64,000 nt of DNA from Epiperipatus broadwayi (GCA_028023455.1 JAQFVV010000002.1:34301974-34365973); one strand, 5' to 3'. Positions 1 to 12,384 are shown, counted from the stretch's first letter. Program-made: numbers and translations. The notes: generated from the sequence alone by a model not told the origin.

Positions 1-95
1 CCTCCTTTTGGCGTTTGTGAATTTGAATACTTTCCTTGACCGTAATTTGGCTTTCTCGGTGGTCTCCACTCTTCACCATCGCACTACCATTTTGG

Positions 96-1013
96 TCAGG
101 TACTACTATCTTCTCTCTTGGGATTCGGTGGGTTCCGATCTGACCCCCATTCTCTTTCTCCAAATCTGACAACTCGTGCTCTGTGAGACTCTTCTTCTCG
201 ATCCATTGGCCTGTCATAATCATAGGCTCTCATGTCTAGTGCCTCTAGCACCTCGGCCATTTCCTCTATCGACACTTTTCTCATCCCAAACATAATTTGT
301 TCCACTTTCATCGGCAGATTATGCCTTATGATTCGTACAATGTTACTTTCAGTTAAATTACTTGCGTCTAACGTCTGCAGCTTTTCCACCTGCCAATAAA
401 AGAATTGGGAATAGCTTTCTTGGCCCCCTTCCTTATATTTCTCTTGCATGACCTGATATTTGGTTAGCTCTTGGTGATCCTCAGACCAAAAAATACCTTT
501 TACTTCTTTCTGATACCCTTTGAAAGTTGTGGGATGTTGCAACATCAACTCCCACCAGCTGTGTGCATTTTCAGTTAAATGGGCAGACGCTATAGCAATT
601 TTGCTTTCTTCATCCATCGGGTTTATACTGAAATATCTCCTCAAGCTCTGCAGATGCTTTACTGGAGCTTCTACCATTTGACCAGAGAATGGCCGAATCT
701 TTATAAATTGGCTGATGTTAGCCTGCATGGTTACGTATTTCATATTAGTTTCCCTTGTTCCCACTACCTTTACTTTATCTCCCTGTTTTTCTTTCTCTTC
801 ACACTCACTCTGATTTCCTTCTACTCTCTTTTCACTAGACTCCTCATCTTTATCTATAATTCCTCCCTCTACTGGCTCTACCTCACTCTCTTTCGTTATA
901 CACTTATCTGCTTTACCTTCTAATTTCCGTTCCATCTCTTGAAACCTTTTTTCAATCTTTTTCTCGAATTCCTGAAATCTCCTGTCTATTCTTTCCATAA
1001 TCATTTCGATCAT
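96..1013 (-). pseudogene. gag: retrotransposon gag-like protein, interrupted
   Basis: A 305-residue frame starting with an N-terminal charged coiled coil (residues ~1-40, heptads rich in E, K, R, F), a highly acidic linker (~45-90), then a globular alpha-helical part from ~95 to ~265. The segment with 'FSGQ...PVKHLQSLRRYF' followed by 'AHSWWE' about 45 residues later and a 'LTKYQVMQEKYKEG' block is the usual retrotransposon capsid pattern (W-rich helix, then F/Y-x-R/K-x-F-like helices). The frame ends at a TGA (96-98); reading on in the same frame there is a TAG at 84-86 and then Gly/Gln/Asn/Pro-rich sequence to the window edge, as expected before a zinc knuckle. So gag is broken by two stops and not naturally finished here. 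Start chosen as the first ATG of the open frame. Confidence 0.75.
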
Positions 1014-1466
1014 ACTCTATTCTCTTTCCTTTTCTTCCTTCTGCTGATCCATTTTTTCTTTGATCTGGCTATCATTCGCTTTCCTTTACCTCTTTTTAGA
1101 TATTTGTCACTATTTCTAATAATGACTAATTACAATGATTTTGTATTACTATTTCATATCAGATGCACCAGACCTGCTCTCCATCCCTGAAGTACTGTAT
1201 CCTCTGTCTAATTTTCTATCTAGCCCTTTTCAACCCTATTTCTTAATCTCTTTCTTTCTATTTTTCACCGAGACAATTAGTATTTCCTTGTTACTTTGCC
1301 TATCAAACCAAAATATTAACTTGTTCAAGTGAATCCGTAGATTTCTAGCACTAGCAGTATTTTATAATATGCCCTTTTATGGGTAAAACTTTTCCGCAAA
1401 TATCTATCTCCCTATCGCATACACATATATAAAACGGATCCAAAAAAAACTTGTATGTATTGTTTA

Positions 1467-1496
<30 letters not shown>
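1014..1496 (-). other. gag-proximal leader of the LTR element
   Basis: Non-coding on the minus strand as far as I can see. It is pyrimidine-rich on the plus strand and ends in a (TA)n run at ~1471-1496 where the nested 4.25-kb element starts. The remaining leader continues at 5747-6218 beyond that insertion. Confidence 0.4.
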
Positions 1497-1497
<1 letters not shown>

Positions 1498-4400
1498 TGT
1501 ACCCTTACTTCTCGATGTATAATATAATTTGAAATACGACTAGCTCAATTGAATTATAATGCTTAATTAAAATTTGCATATCTATCTTTAATTTACTTTT
1601 ATAATATTATATTCTAATTAAATTTATTATCAATTATCAAAATCAATATATTCTATATTATGTGCTCATTAAATAAGTATTTATTAAAATCATGAGACTG
1701 TGAAGTAAAGTTACAAAGCAATAAGTAGATTTACATTGAGTCAATATCTCCCAAGACATTGTCTCAATGGCATAAGAATACTATTACCTCCTTATTAACT
1801 TACTACTACCTCTACAGCATTCTTATGGCTTTTAAATAAAATAAACTATCTTTAATAATAACAAATAAATAAATCTTAACTTTTAATTTTTAAATATAAT
1901 TAAATAATCTCAGGTTCTTCTAATTATCTTAAAGTAATGATAACTCATGTAAATAAGTATGATATGGGATTTTATATCAAACTTAAATACACCTAACTTA
2001 TTTTAATAATAATAATAATACTAATCTTAGGGTATAACTTAACATTATCTATTCCTATTATATCATCAATCATTAAATAATAATAACATGTCTATCTTTT
2101 ATTTTCATATAGTATCTTAATTTTAGAATAGATCAAAATCTTACAACTTAATAATCTGTGGCAATAAATAATATTGTACTTTTATATTGTGCATTATAAC
2201 CATCTTATGACCATTGCAATATGATATATTAATGTCAATCAATTCTTATAAATGATATCAAGAAAATATTGTGTTTATTTCTAATACCAATAATAAATTC
2301 ACATTGTGCAAATATTATGTTTCTTCAAATTATCTGCTGTCAAATGCTGTGGTGTAAAATAATGAACTCGACACACTTTTAAAACAAATTAAACAAATTT
2401 ATTTACATTAACTTTGATTAAGAATTTATTTACAATATTTACAGTTCAAATTAGGAAAACAAAAGAAAATAAAAATCAGAAAATAATAATATAAGATGTT
2501 TACACTGTTATTAGCTCATACTCCCAATAAGTAATTATACATTCTTTAAAATGCTGTACTAATAACATTGAAGTATGTTTTTTGAACTTATACTTTAAAT
2601 ACATATCAGTAAGCTTCAATTATCACAAATAAATTTATGTAAATACTGTTTATGTAGCATATGTAAATAATAAAACTTTAATAATTAAATTGCTATATCA
2701 ATTAAGTATTAATGTTATTCATTCCATAATGTAATAGTATGTGTTCACTTTACTATTAGTACTACTTTAACATTATAATATAGAAATTAATGTATCTGTG
2801 TAATGTAATAACAAATAATTGATTATAACTTTATATTTCACTTAATGCAATTCATGCTACAGGTTTTATCAAATATGCATTACATATATGTGTTGTTGAA
2901 ATAATAATATTATTTAAATCATTCATTAATTTCAAATTCATAAAGTATTATATTAGATAAATTCTATGATTCTTTTCTATGTAAAATTATTACTTTACTT
3001 TATGTGTTATACTACTCCTTCTTAATAAATTTCTATCTACAAAAACATCCTCTAAACTTATTTAAAATTTCCGGAAAACAACTTTCAACTCTAAATAAAA
3101 TATTAATTATCCAAACTATTTATACTTCATCCTCTATACTTGGTAAACCTTCAATCCAAGTATAAACTTCTACATAAAACTTAACTTAATTTATCCAATA
3201 AAACAAAAAAAATAAAATATAGACTTTTAACTCTCTTCCTAATTTGCAATAAAAAATAATTACTTATAAATAATAAATATAATTCTAATACTATAACATA
3301 AAACAATATCAAAATTTATTAACGAAAGAATCATATAATTATTTCTAAGCTTCTTATGTAATGTTGCATCATATTTATTTCATAAATTCAAATTATGCAT
3401 ATTTAAATAAAACTGTCACTGTCAATATAATGTGTGTGTATTTTTAAAATAATCATACATTCATTCAAAACAACATAATATTTGGTTGATCTAAAGAAAA
3501 CATATTAAATATATCAAAATTATTATTATTATACAATTTTTACCATCAATAATGATTTAATGTACAGTCCATCTTCCAATATTCTTCGGAATTACAGCTT
3601 CATAAAATAATTCACATTTACACTCACAATCATTCTTAAAATATTCTGTGTTATATTAATTATAAAATAAACTTATGCAATTAATCATTATATTATTTTT
3701 TAGTTATTATTTTAAGAAATGTACCTATCTTATTTTAATAGATTAATAATATTTAAATTTTATGTTAGATAAATAAAACAGAATTTATATTACATAACTC
3801 CAGCGATGTCTCCTTTTCACCATAAAGTTCTTTAATCCTAGGCACATATTCACTAGAACACCATTTCCTGTTTCCGGTCCATCACATGTTTTTTTAAAAG
3901 TTTATGAAAAATGAAAATGTTCTTTTAAAATAAAATAAAATTAATCAGTTCTTCCATAAAATATAATAAAATTAAAATAGTTTATCTGATCCGGATTCAG
4001 TTCTTTAAAAATATTATTTAAAGTTATTATCTTAAATTGGTCTATAGTTTATGAAGAATTATCATTTAATTATTTTAAATTAACTGGAACGTCCACGTAT
4101 TACTTGCGCATTTCTTAACAAAATATCCAGGTAAGAATAAGCTTCTTCATCTAAACAACCAGCGTTTAGATTATTTCAATATAATAATTTTTATTATATT
4201 AAGACTTTTAGCTAATTATATTTTCAATTTATTTGCCTTTCAAAATTGTCAACATACAGTCTTTTAAAACATAAAGACTTAACAAGGCAAGTATTTATAA
4301 AACTACTTTTATTTTTAATATCTTTCCTTAAGATATATATTTAAATTTATATTTTACAAAAATACTTTCTTTATAAAGAAGTATTTTATTCTCTAAAATA

Positions 4401-5746
4401 TCTATTTTCTAATAGTCAATATTAATTAGCTTTTAAAGTTATATACTGTCCAAAATACTACTTTTCTCCATCTCGTAATTTTCCGAACTAATCCAGCGTT
4501 TGTCATATTTCTAAGGTAAAGTTTCCGATATATTTTCACTATATATGATGTTTCCATGACTATTTGCTTGCAAATTGAGCTTAATTAGAGACGACCGATA
4601 GGGAAAGATTAAATTAACACTGCAGATTTATCATTTAAAATTTCTATAACTTATTTACAAAGACCCTCTTATAATTTTGAAAAATGATTTTAAAAGCGTC
4701 TATAAAATTTACGTAGCTATTTTTAAATAACACAATTAACTTGAAAATTCAATCACAGAGTCTTCTCCTAACAATTGAACTGAGCTTTTATACCGGAAGA
4801 AACTTCCCATTTGATTGGTAGATTAAACAATCAACTTGCTGGCTTATTTACATATTTACCAACAACACAAAATTAAAAATAAATAATGGCTTATTTAATA
4901 TTTAATATTTACTACATTATTAAATTTCTAAATAATCTTTATCGTTTATTTAAATTTATTAAACATTCTTTTAAAATATTCTTACTTATTTGATTTTAAT
5001 TTTTAACTTTTATAAGATTATTTAAAATACACTAAGTTTATCTTTATACGTCATATTTTTAAAGCAATATTTTAAAATCAGATTTAATATTCTACATTGA
5101 TTTATCTTTATTTTATCTCGTGATAGCTCACGTATTATTTATAAATTTTATAACATAATTTTAAAATAGTCTTGCACTTTACTAAATAACTTCCAAGTAT
5201 GTGTGTGTATATTTAAATAACATCTGTTCTTTATAACACAAGAAACGCTTGTCATCGTCTAAAAATAAACTAACAATTGCATTTTTTAAAATAAATATTT
5301 TTTAAATAAATAAGATATTATAATAGATTTTAAAATAATTATCCAATATTATTAAAATCAAATATTAGTCTTTTATTTAAGTACTTACAATAATTAAAAT
5401 ATTTATATTCTTTTATAATATTATTTTATCAATAATAAACATATGCATTTAATTTTAATTATCTTTTAAACACTTTTAGCTTTAAATACCTATTTATTAA
5501 ATATATTAATGCAGTATTGATTATGGCCATTTTTCCCAACCATATATTATAATCATCATCATTTAAAATGTCTCTCTCAATATCAGCACAATTTCACATA
5601 TCAAATACTCATAGATTGCTTTAATTAAACCTTTTAAAATATTACTATAAGCAAAATTAACATCACATATTCAAATATATCTTAAATTTAAAATTTTTAA
5701 TAGATTAGCACAAAAATTAGATGGTGACCCATACAAAAGGGCACAA
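1497..5746 (+). mobile_element. 4.25-kb non-coding element with TIR-like ends, copy 1
   Basis: Begins TTGTACCCTT and ends AAGGGCACAA, so the tips form a 10-bp inverted repeat with one mismatch. It is flanked on both sides by (TA)n. It is colinear over its full length with 50471-54742 (for example the shared block around 2340 against 51332, and the shared block before the right tip at 5727 against 54722). It is ~80% AT and contains no open frame of useful length. Inferred: a large non-autonomous DNA transposon inserting into TA runs. It interrupts the leader of the LTR retrotransposon, so it is younger than that element. The superfamily is not recognised. Confidence 0.75.
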
Positions 5747-6218
5747 TATATATATATATATACGAGTTCATATATAATGTAATCAATATACTGCTTTCTA
5801 AAATTGATCACTCTTAATTCTATCAAATAAAAAGTTATGAAAGTTTTATTTATTCACTTTTGTAAATGTCAAAGCAGTTAAATGTTTAACGCAATAAGAA
5901 AACTCTTAAACAGAAAATAAAACTCGCATATATAATATTATTTCTCTTCGAACAAACAACAAAATTTTCATGGACTGCTCAATACATACATATATATTAA
6001 AATATTCATTCGAATGCGATTTTAACCTAATTAATTTCAATACAGACAAAATAAACTACCAGCAATAATTCATCTACACAAGCTATATTTTATAGCTCTT
6101 ATATTGTATTTCTTTTCTTTTTTTATATAAAAAAACATATAAAGCAACTTCATAGTTAACTGTCTTATCTAACTTATATACTATCCCCCTCCCCTACTTT
6201 CCACTCTTCGAAAGCTCC
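5747..6218. other. PBS-proximal leader of the LTR element
   Basis: AT-rich, starts with a TA run (5747-5762), and on the minus strand lies between the PBS and the nested element. No reading frame seen. Confidence 0.4.
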
Positions 6219-6233
6219 TTCGTTGGTGCGCCA
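6219..6233 (-). promoter_or_regulatory. tRNA primer-binding site of the LTR retrotransposon
   Basis: On the minus strand the LTR ends ...GTTACA; one base later comes TGGCGCACCAACG, starting with the TGG that pairs to a tRNA CCA end. Position immediately inside the LTR is diagnostic. The primer tRNA is not identified. Confidence 0.65.
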
Positions 6234-6234
6234 T

Positions 6235-7897
6235 TGTAACTGTTTATTCCGGCGTAAACACGTATATATGTGATATAAATTATTACATATTTTAAACTTA
6301 AGTTTTGCTCTTTTATTTAACAGAAATTTATAATATGAACACATATATGTGTGGTTGGTTTTGTGATGCCCTCTAATTACTCACCCAGCATATTTATGAG
6401 TATCAATAATGACCTCAAGCGCCAATCTTACCTATGAATAAATAAGAATTATGCTGGGAAAGAATGAGTATCTATTTCTGGTGGTTAGAGCTTGTACCTC
6501 TGGCTAGCTCACTCAGGGGTAGTAGTCGGTGACCGTGGGAAAGAGGTGGAGGGAACATATAAAAATGTGCATGTAGTGCATGAACGATTCGTTTGCTTTC
6601 CTACTTTTTGCTTTTTAATATTATTTTAAGAAATTAACACTAACACACACAATTAAATTTATAATACTAATTAATATTTATTAATATAAAACAAATAATA
6701 AAACAAAACCCATAGAATCCCAGAATTGGATATTGGTTTGTGCCCAAATAATTAAATAACCCACATGTAAATACACTCGCACAAGTTTATAAATGCAATA
6801 CACAAAAATACAGATCATAGCTTGAAGACAATTTCAATCAGGCATTGTCTATTAAGGCATATACAGGGTATTATTTCAACATTTTCTTCATTTACTTTAA
6901 CCCTTTTACGCATTATTTAATAGGACGTGCTTTCATTCAAAATAGTTATCACTTACGAAAATGTTTGGTTTACCTCGTTTGTCTCACCCAGGTGTAGATT
7001 ATTAGCTGTACGATTAAAAGATTTCTTTCTTTGGTCAATTTCCATAAGGCAATCAATGGCGTCCGGTGAAGGTTGTTCTTTTCATAGTTTGAAGAAGGGC
7101 TTCACTCCTACATTTACAGTGATGGTAGTCTCTGCGCAGGATGGATGGCATAGCCTGGCCCATTCTGCTCTTCTACCCCAGCCTGTTCATGATTTTTCGA
7201 TTATAAACTTTTTTTTTCTTTTTACTAACTTTTTCTTACGATCCTGCTCGTGGCAGTCACTGCTATATAAGTCCTCTCAGTTCAGCTTTCTCGACTCTAA
7301 TTATACTATTGTTCTTTCTTCTTTCATTAAACCACGTAGTTTGCGAAACGCAAGTCCTTTCAATAATTTTTCTTTTCTTTGTTTCTTTTATCTATGCTTA
7401 GGAATTTCCAATTTGCCTTGCAATCTACACTCGACCATTCATTGTCTATTACTTTTAACATTTTATTTTATTAATTAAAATGTCTTTGTCTCAAGATAGT
7501 GATCTGAAACTTTTCGGGTCCTTTCTTTGCAATTAATTAATTTTTTTATAATTTGTGACATTCTTCCTTTAATCGACCATCTTGGAATATTTCTTTTTAA
7601 ATTAAAATAACTTTATTTCTTTTTATGAAATTATTACATTTATTCACTCATGCAGCACTATAAACACGCGTATAAATAAATATCAGAGCACAAACCATAT
7701 AATCCCCCGTCCCTCTTCCATTTTAATCTGTTTTCATTTAATTACTTAAATATATATATGTATGCACTCGCATACAAGACCACAATGAAAAAGAAAAATA
7801 ATAATTTACTTAACATTACTTTTGATTTAATTGGATATATATGCTCGGTAATATTACCATCTGACTTAGAACAGGGTTTGAACTCAGCCCTGTTATA
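6235..7897 (-). repeat. 5' LTR of the Ty3-type element (~1.66 kb)
   Basis: The inner boundary is firm: the minus strand ends in AATAAACAGTTACA (a polyadenylation signal close to the LTR end), then the PBS. The outer boundary is inferred from a near inverted match (TATAAC at 7897-7892 against GTTACA at 6240-6235; canonical TG has become TA) next to a TA microsatellite. A 183-codon open frame at 6927-7478 on the plus strand lies inside the LTR, antisense to the element, and has no recognisable domain. The partner LTR is outside the window, so the length cannot be verified. Confidence 0.55.
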
Positions 7898-8192
7898 ATA
7901 TATATATATATATTATGATTAATAAGTTAATCCTTCCCCCCAGAAAAGAAACTGAAAATATTGTAATTAAATTTCCACAATAATTTATTTTTTTTAAATA
8001 ACAGTAGTAAAAAATAAAATGTAAATATTAACTACATTTCCTAGCAGACATTTTTGTGTAAACATTTTTTTGGGAATATCTGAAACTGTTGATTTTTTAA
8101 AAAACACAGTTTCCATCTTGTTTTACTTGAAAACTCACAAGTATCCCAAAAATTAGCAATTGCCTTTGAATTGTGGGTAGTTATATACATAT

Positions 8193-8242
8193 AATAATAA
8201 TAATGATAATGATGATGATAATGATGATGAATGATAATAATA
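8193..8242. repeat. (AAT/GAT)n trinucleotide microsatellite
   Basis: Mixed AAT, GAT and AATGAT units. RTE-clade LINEs often end in such GAT/TGA-rich tails, but no LINE body precedes it here. Confidence 0.8.
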
Positions 8243-8489
8243 TATAAAAAAATATAATTTGTAGAAGTACTTTCAGTTAATCACTTAATCTTCTTCATTA
8301 TCATTTTAATTCAAATATAATGGAAGTAAATGTCATCAAGTCTAATCCCAAGATTCCCAAATTTTAACATTAGCAGATTGTCAATTAATTATAGACATTC
8401 TGTTTGTTTATATGGTATTTCTCCTCATCAAGAATCTTAACATTGTCAAAATCAAAATTAATAATAAACTTACATGTTTTATATATGTA

Positions 8490-8925
8490 TGATTTACATG
8501 GAAGCAAAGTATCTTTCACAGTTGCACTATGAAAATTCGGCAATCTCCATTATTAAATATTTAAAAAATGGACATCCACCCATATTCAAAGCTTATTTTT
8601 AAATAAAACAACATTAACTGACAGTAATAGAAATGGAGTGTCCTTTTATCTAAGAGCCAGATTTATACATCAGCCTATTACTAGTACAAGTTTGTATAAT
8701 AAAACTCGGGGGAAAGATGGTACCTCATTTTTAATGCCGTGCAATAACACCCCACATTAGTTTAAATGGATGTAAAAATTAAATAACATAGCATTTTTAG
8801 ATATATAATTTACTTGGAAGCAAATACTATGAATATTCAACATTCCCCATCACTAAATATTTTTGAAATTGGTGGCCACCCATATTGAGATCTTAGTTTA
8901 AAATAAAATAACTTTCATTGACACC
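8490..8925. repeat. direct duplication of a ~130-bp module
   Basis: The stretch 8490-8630 (ttacatggaagcaaagta..., then 'ccacccatatt', then 'aaataaaacaac') recurs diverged at 8806-8925 with the same order of blocks, offset about 315 bp. No coding potential. Confidence 0.6.
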
Positions 8926-8926
8926 A

Positions 8927-8986
<60 letters not shown>
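8927..8986. repeat. (TG)n(TA)n microsatellite
   Basis: A TG run of about six units passes directly into a TA run of more than 20 units. Confidence 0.95.
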
Positions 8987-8990
<4 letters not shown>

Positions 8991-9234
8991 AGTTGCTGTT
9001 TTTAATTGTAGTTTTTTCTTAAAAACATCTATTTGTTTAAAATGTAAATCCATAGTCATGAAGTAAAGAAAATATGGTAATTTTTAACTTTGATAGTATT
9101 TTTATTAATGCAAATTTTACATATAAATGTATGCATTATGCATGTGAAAAGTAATTTCATATTGCCTTGAAAATAGGTTACATCTAAAAGTTCAACCCAG
9201 CCTTCTCCTGTTAATATATGATACGTAATGATCC

Positions 9235-9595
9235 AATAATATGAAGGGTTAGATTGAAATAATGTCTACATGGGGTAGATTACAATATAATCCGCCAAGG
9301 GCTTTGAGGATCCGATCATTTTGATGAAATGGGTAGTTGAATGGTTTAAGAATGAGAAAATTAAAACCTTCCCTGTAAAGTTTAAGGATCTTAATATAAG
9401 TCAAGCATTGATTGTATATATGCATGGGAAATTATAATCTGGTCAACTGATGAGTGCTGGTTCTACATGAAATACATTCGTTGGGGATCATCTATTCTTT
9501 TCATATGTATGTGGTCATGTGGATCGGTTGTATGAGATGAAGTAGATGATGAATATAGACTGAAAAAACCTGAGTGCAAATTCCTCTATTTAATT
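9235..9595 (+). mobile_element. hammerhead-SINE family B, old copy
   Basis: Diverged copy of the family seen complete at 55424-56010 and 44325-44757: a 'caagggctttgag' block, an 'atcttaatata' block, the ribozyme region, then 'tatgtggtcatgtg...tgtatgagatg' and a decayed B-box-like end before a TA run. The ribozyme (about 9433-9490) keeps CTGATGA (9447-9453) and GAAA (9469-9472). It has G where the cleavage-site base should be A/C/U, and stem II is mismatched, so it is probably inactive. Confidence 0.65.
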
Positions 9596-9964
9596 ATATA
9601 TATATATATATGACAAAAAATAAATGTCTGTATTATGTTTGTACATATGTTTTATATATATATCAATGTATTTTCTATGGAACCATAACCCATTTAGAGT
9701 GAGTAAATCACTGTTATTCAATAAGATATTAAAATGATATAAGAAAATACTATAATGAAGTAACAGGAAAAAGTATAGAAAGATTAAACGCTCATAAACA
9801 TAAAACAATTAATATTGGAAGAAAAGTTGTACCAATAATAAAAAAAAAATGACTATTTCTAAAAAGAAATAAAATATTAAGAAGTATACTATTTTAAAGC
9901 ATATAGTAATAAAGAGCAAGAAAACAAAATGGCTTCTAGGAATAGAATAATATTTTTGAGCCAT

Positions 9965-10740
9965 CAAAACATCATATGTTTTGGGAATATTGGATGACTA
10001 GGCACTAGATAAGAATCGGTGGCACTGCTGTATGGAGACTTTGCTACTTTTAGTAACAGCCCACATAAGCATATTAAATGGTGATCACATGATGAGTTGA
10101 TATTTTTTGCATCTATCCTTCCCACGGGATAATGATTATTGTTTTTGAATAAATAAAGACACAAAATGGTACAAATTCTGAACTGGGATAGAACCTACAT
10201 GACTAGATAAGTGAATAAGCTTGAATTGAAAACATTATTGTTTTCATCTTTGGCTCATAGCTTTATGGTTAACTAAATATGTAAAAAATGGCTGCCAGAA
10301 GATTGCATTGGATTCTAAGATCTAGGTGCAGTGCTTTCAAATCCAAGGCTCCTCACTGGCGACTGTTATTTTTTAATAACCAAAAACACCAAAATGTATA
10401 GATTCTGAACTGAGTTAGACCTACATGACTACAGGTGAATGAGATTGGACTGAAAGCATTATTGTTTTCATCTTGAGCTTCTAGCTTTGTAGTTAACCAA
10501 ATATGTAAAAGGTAGCTGCTGGAGGGTTGTATTAGATCCTAAGATGTAGATGCAGTGCTTTCAAATCCAAGGCTCCACACTGATGAAAGCCACAAGCTAG
10601 AAACCGGTATGAGGATATTGGATGAGTAGACATGAGATAGGGATTTTATGCATAAATTTTCCAGCACCAATTGATTAGTAATGTTTGCACTAGGTGGCAC
10701 TACTGTATGAAGAGTTTGCTACTGTTTATATCTTTTGAAA
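9965..10740 (+). mobile_element. ribozyme family A, old tandem copies with internal deletion
   Basis: Family A modules in ribozyme-sense orientation: a truncated unit at ~9980-10110, then the middle block ('gaactg...gacctacatgac', 'ttttcatct', 'ggctgcc', 'gatctaggtgcagtgct') at ~10170-10350 and again at ~10370-10560, followed by the ribozyme at 10565-10623 and the downstream arm to ~10735. Strong divergence from the other copies marks it as the oldest in the window. Confidence 0.7.
10565..10623 (+). ncRNA. type I hammerhead ribozyme, family A, diverged
   Basis: Outer stem I ATCCAA/TTGGAT; inner stem I TCCACA/TGAGGA (one mismatch); CTGATGA at 10580-10586; stem II AGC-CACAA-GCT; GAAA at 10600-10603; minimal helix III; cleavage triplet GTA (10607-10609). 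Stem II is GGC/GCC in the family consensus, so both strands changed together and pairing is kept. GTA is still an NUH triplet. An A-A apposition closes stem II, as in all family A copies. Confidence 0.7.
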
Positions 10741-10744
10741 TTCA

Positions 10745-10836
10745 TCTGTTTTAAATGAAGAGGTGAGGTGTGCAATAAATCTAAGAGTATTTTTTAAAAA
10801 GGTCCAGGATGGAAATGGTTACTCTATGATGGAGGA
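10745..10836 (+). pseudogene. LINE reverse-transcriptase scrap
   Basis: The frame reading V-L-N-E-E-V-R-C-A-I-N matches the start of the RT scrap at 15560 (L-N-E-E-V-S-H-A-I-K) and the nucleotide sequences align (ttttaaatgaagaggtgag against ttttaaatgaagaagtgag). Too short to assign alone. Confidence 0.4.
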
Positions 10837-11239
10837 ATCAATGATGGAACTGGGTCAAACAAACAGAATAGATTTCAAATAATCACGTAATTTTTAAAAC
10901 AATATATTCCGTAGACAGATAAGAAAACAGAATATATTTACTATATGTGATGAAGGGTTAAAATTACTCTCTAAAGGAATTCTTTGTATGACTGACCATT
11001 GTCCATCTGTCCTACATATTAATAGCTCTGGAGGGCAAATTTAAAGGAGTCCTGGAAAATATTTTTAACAAGATCCATACAAAGTTGAGGTGATATTTGA
11101 ATCATGTAGTAATATATTATTTACTGTTAAGTATTCGAACAATAGCATGACCCCAGCAGTAAAATTTTATTCATGGCCATTATGATAATTTTTATTCAGA
11201 AGTGACCCACTTTTGTGTATGATGATAGTTTATTAAAAA

Positions 11240-12048
11240 AAATCACCAGGTAAAGCAGCAGTATGTTCTTAATAGTAACAATTAAATCAGACTTGTAAAC
11301 TTATCAGTATATTCAAATTTGAACATTGAATTTGCATACATTTGTATATCTGCATAATGAAGTCATTTCTCTCTTTTTTATAACCTAAAATAGAGTGAAC
11401 TTTCAGAGAAAAACCACATCATTATACAAATGAAAAAATGTATACAAAGATGAATTACAAATAAAATGAAAAGAAAATCAATATAACATCAATATATGTG
11501 GATTTTGTATTTGTGATTGTGTGCAGTATATAATTTTTGTCATCACAGGTTTAGCAAGAATTTTTAATCATCTAAGTCCTTACAAGGTTTCAGAGAGCTC
11601 AAGTCTGCATCTCCAAATTTACTGTACAACTACTGTCAATATTGTCTTTGTAATAGTTTTTGAAACACCAAATAAGGAAGCAGTGAATTCTTTATAGTAA
11701 CAACTGAATCAGACTTGCAAATTCGAATTTGCATATGCCTGTTCATTTGCATAATAAAGTGGTTTCTTTCTTTCTTCCTCATAACATAAAGCAGAATGTA
11801 CTTTTAGTGAAAAATCATGTATGTGAATTTGAATTTCAAATGAATGAACAAATCAATATTATATCAGTATATGTGGATTTTGTATTTCTGATTGTGTGCA
11901 GCTTATTATTTTTGTCACCACAAGCTAAGCAGTAATTTTCAATCCGTGTAAGTTCTTACAAGGTTTCTGGGAGATCAAGTCTGTGTCTACAAATTTACTG
12001 TACAACTTGCTATCAATATTCATTGTCTTTGCAGTAGCTTTTGGCTCA
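11240..12048. repeat. tandem duplication of a ~400-bp unit
   Basis: Unit 1 is 11240-11661 and unit 2 is 11662-12048. Shared landmarks in order: 'tagtaacaa', 'tcagacttg', 'catatgtggattttgtattt', 'attgtgtgcag', 'cttacaaggttt', 'aaatttactgtacaac', 'attgtctttg'. Divergence is substantial. The 68-codon frame in unit 2 is not preserved in unit 1, so it is not treated as a gene. Confidence 0.8.
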
Positions 12049-12384
12049 ATACATCCTGATCAAGATTATACTTGTCTAGTTTCTTTTTAAAAAATATTTG
12101 TGCAATCATGGCTGTCAGCTGTATCTCGCCACTACCACATTCTAATGACTTCCACGACTTTGTTTAGGTTTAAAATTGCTTGAAGCTTATATGAGATATA
12201 GATAAACATTAATTTGTTTTTGAAGCTGAGGTAAACACTTCTGACTTACTCAAGACATCCTACTTTGTTTACATTCCAAAAAGTGTTACTTTATTAGTTG
12301 ACATATTTCACTGTTATATATATATATATTATCGTTTTAATTAATAAATAATTGCTTTGTGTCTATGTTTATAATGAGTAAGAT

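Larger units (their letters stand above)
1..7897 (-). mobile_element. Ty3/gypsy-type LTR retrotransposon, 5' part, with nested insertion
   Basis: Read on the minus strand, the order is LTR (7897-6235), primer-binding site (6233-6219), a leader of about 1 kb, then a gag reading frame (1013-96) that runs off the window edge; pol would lie outside. The leader is split by a 4.25-kb non-coding element at 1497-5746 sitting in a TA run. The order LTR, PBS, leader, gag is the standard arrangement for Ty3-type elements. Two in-frame stops in gag suggest this copy is dead. The assignment to Ty3 rather than another LTR superfamily rests on the gag type and PBS form; no pol domain is visible to confirm it. 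Confidence 0.75.

Noticed and set aside
579-1332. Several plus-strand frames opposite gag
   Set aside because: Shadows of the minus-strand gag and leader; hydrophobic composition comes from the complement of purine-rich coding sequence.
1497-5746. Segmental duplication instead of a transposon
   Set aside because: Similarity with 50471-54742 stops at matching inverted tips on both sides, which fits element ends better; not fully excluded because the flanks are TA runs.
6927-7478. 183-codon plus-strand open frame, longest non-gag frame
   Set aside because: Lies antisense inside the LTR, is Phe/Ser/Leu-rich as expected from T-rich DNA, and shows no domain.
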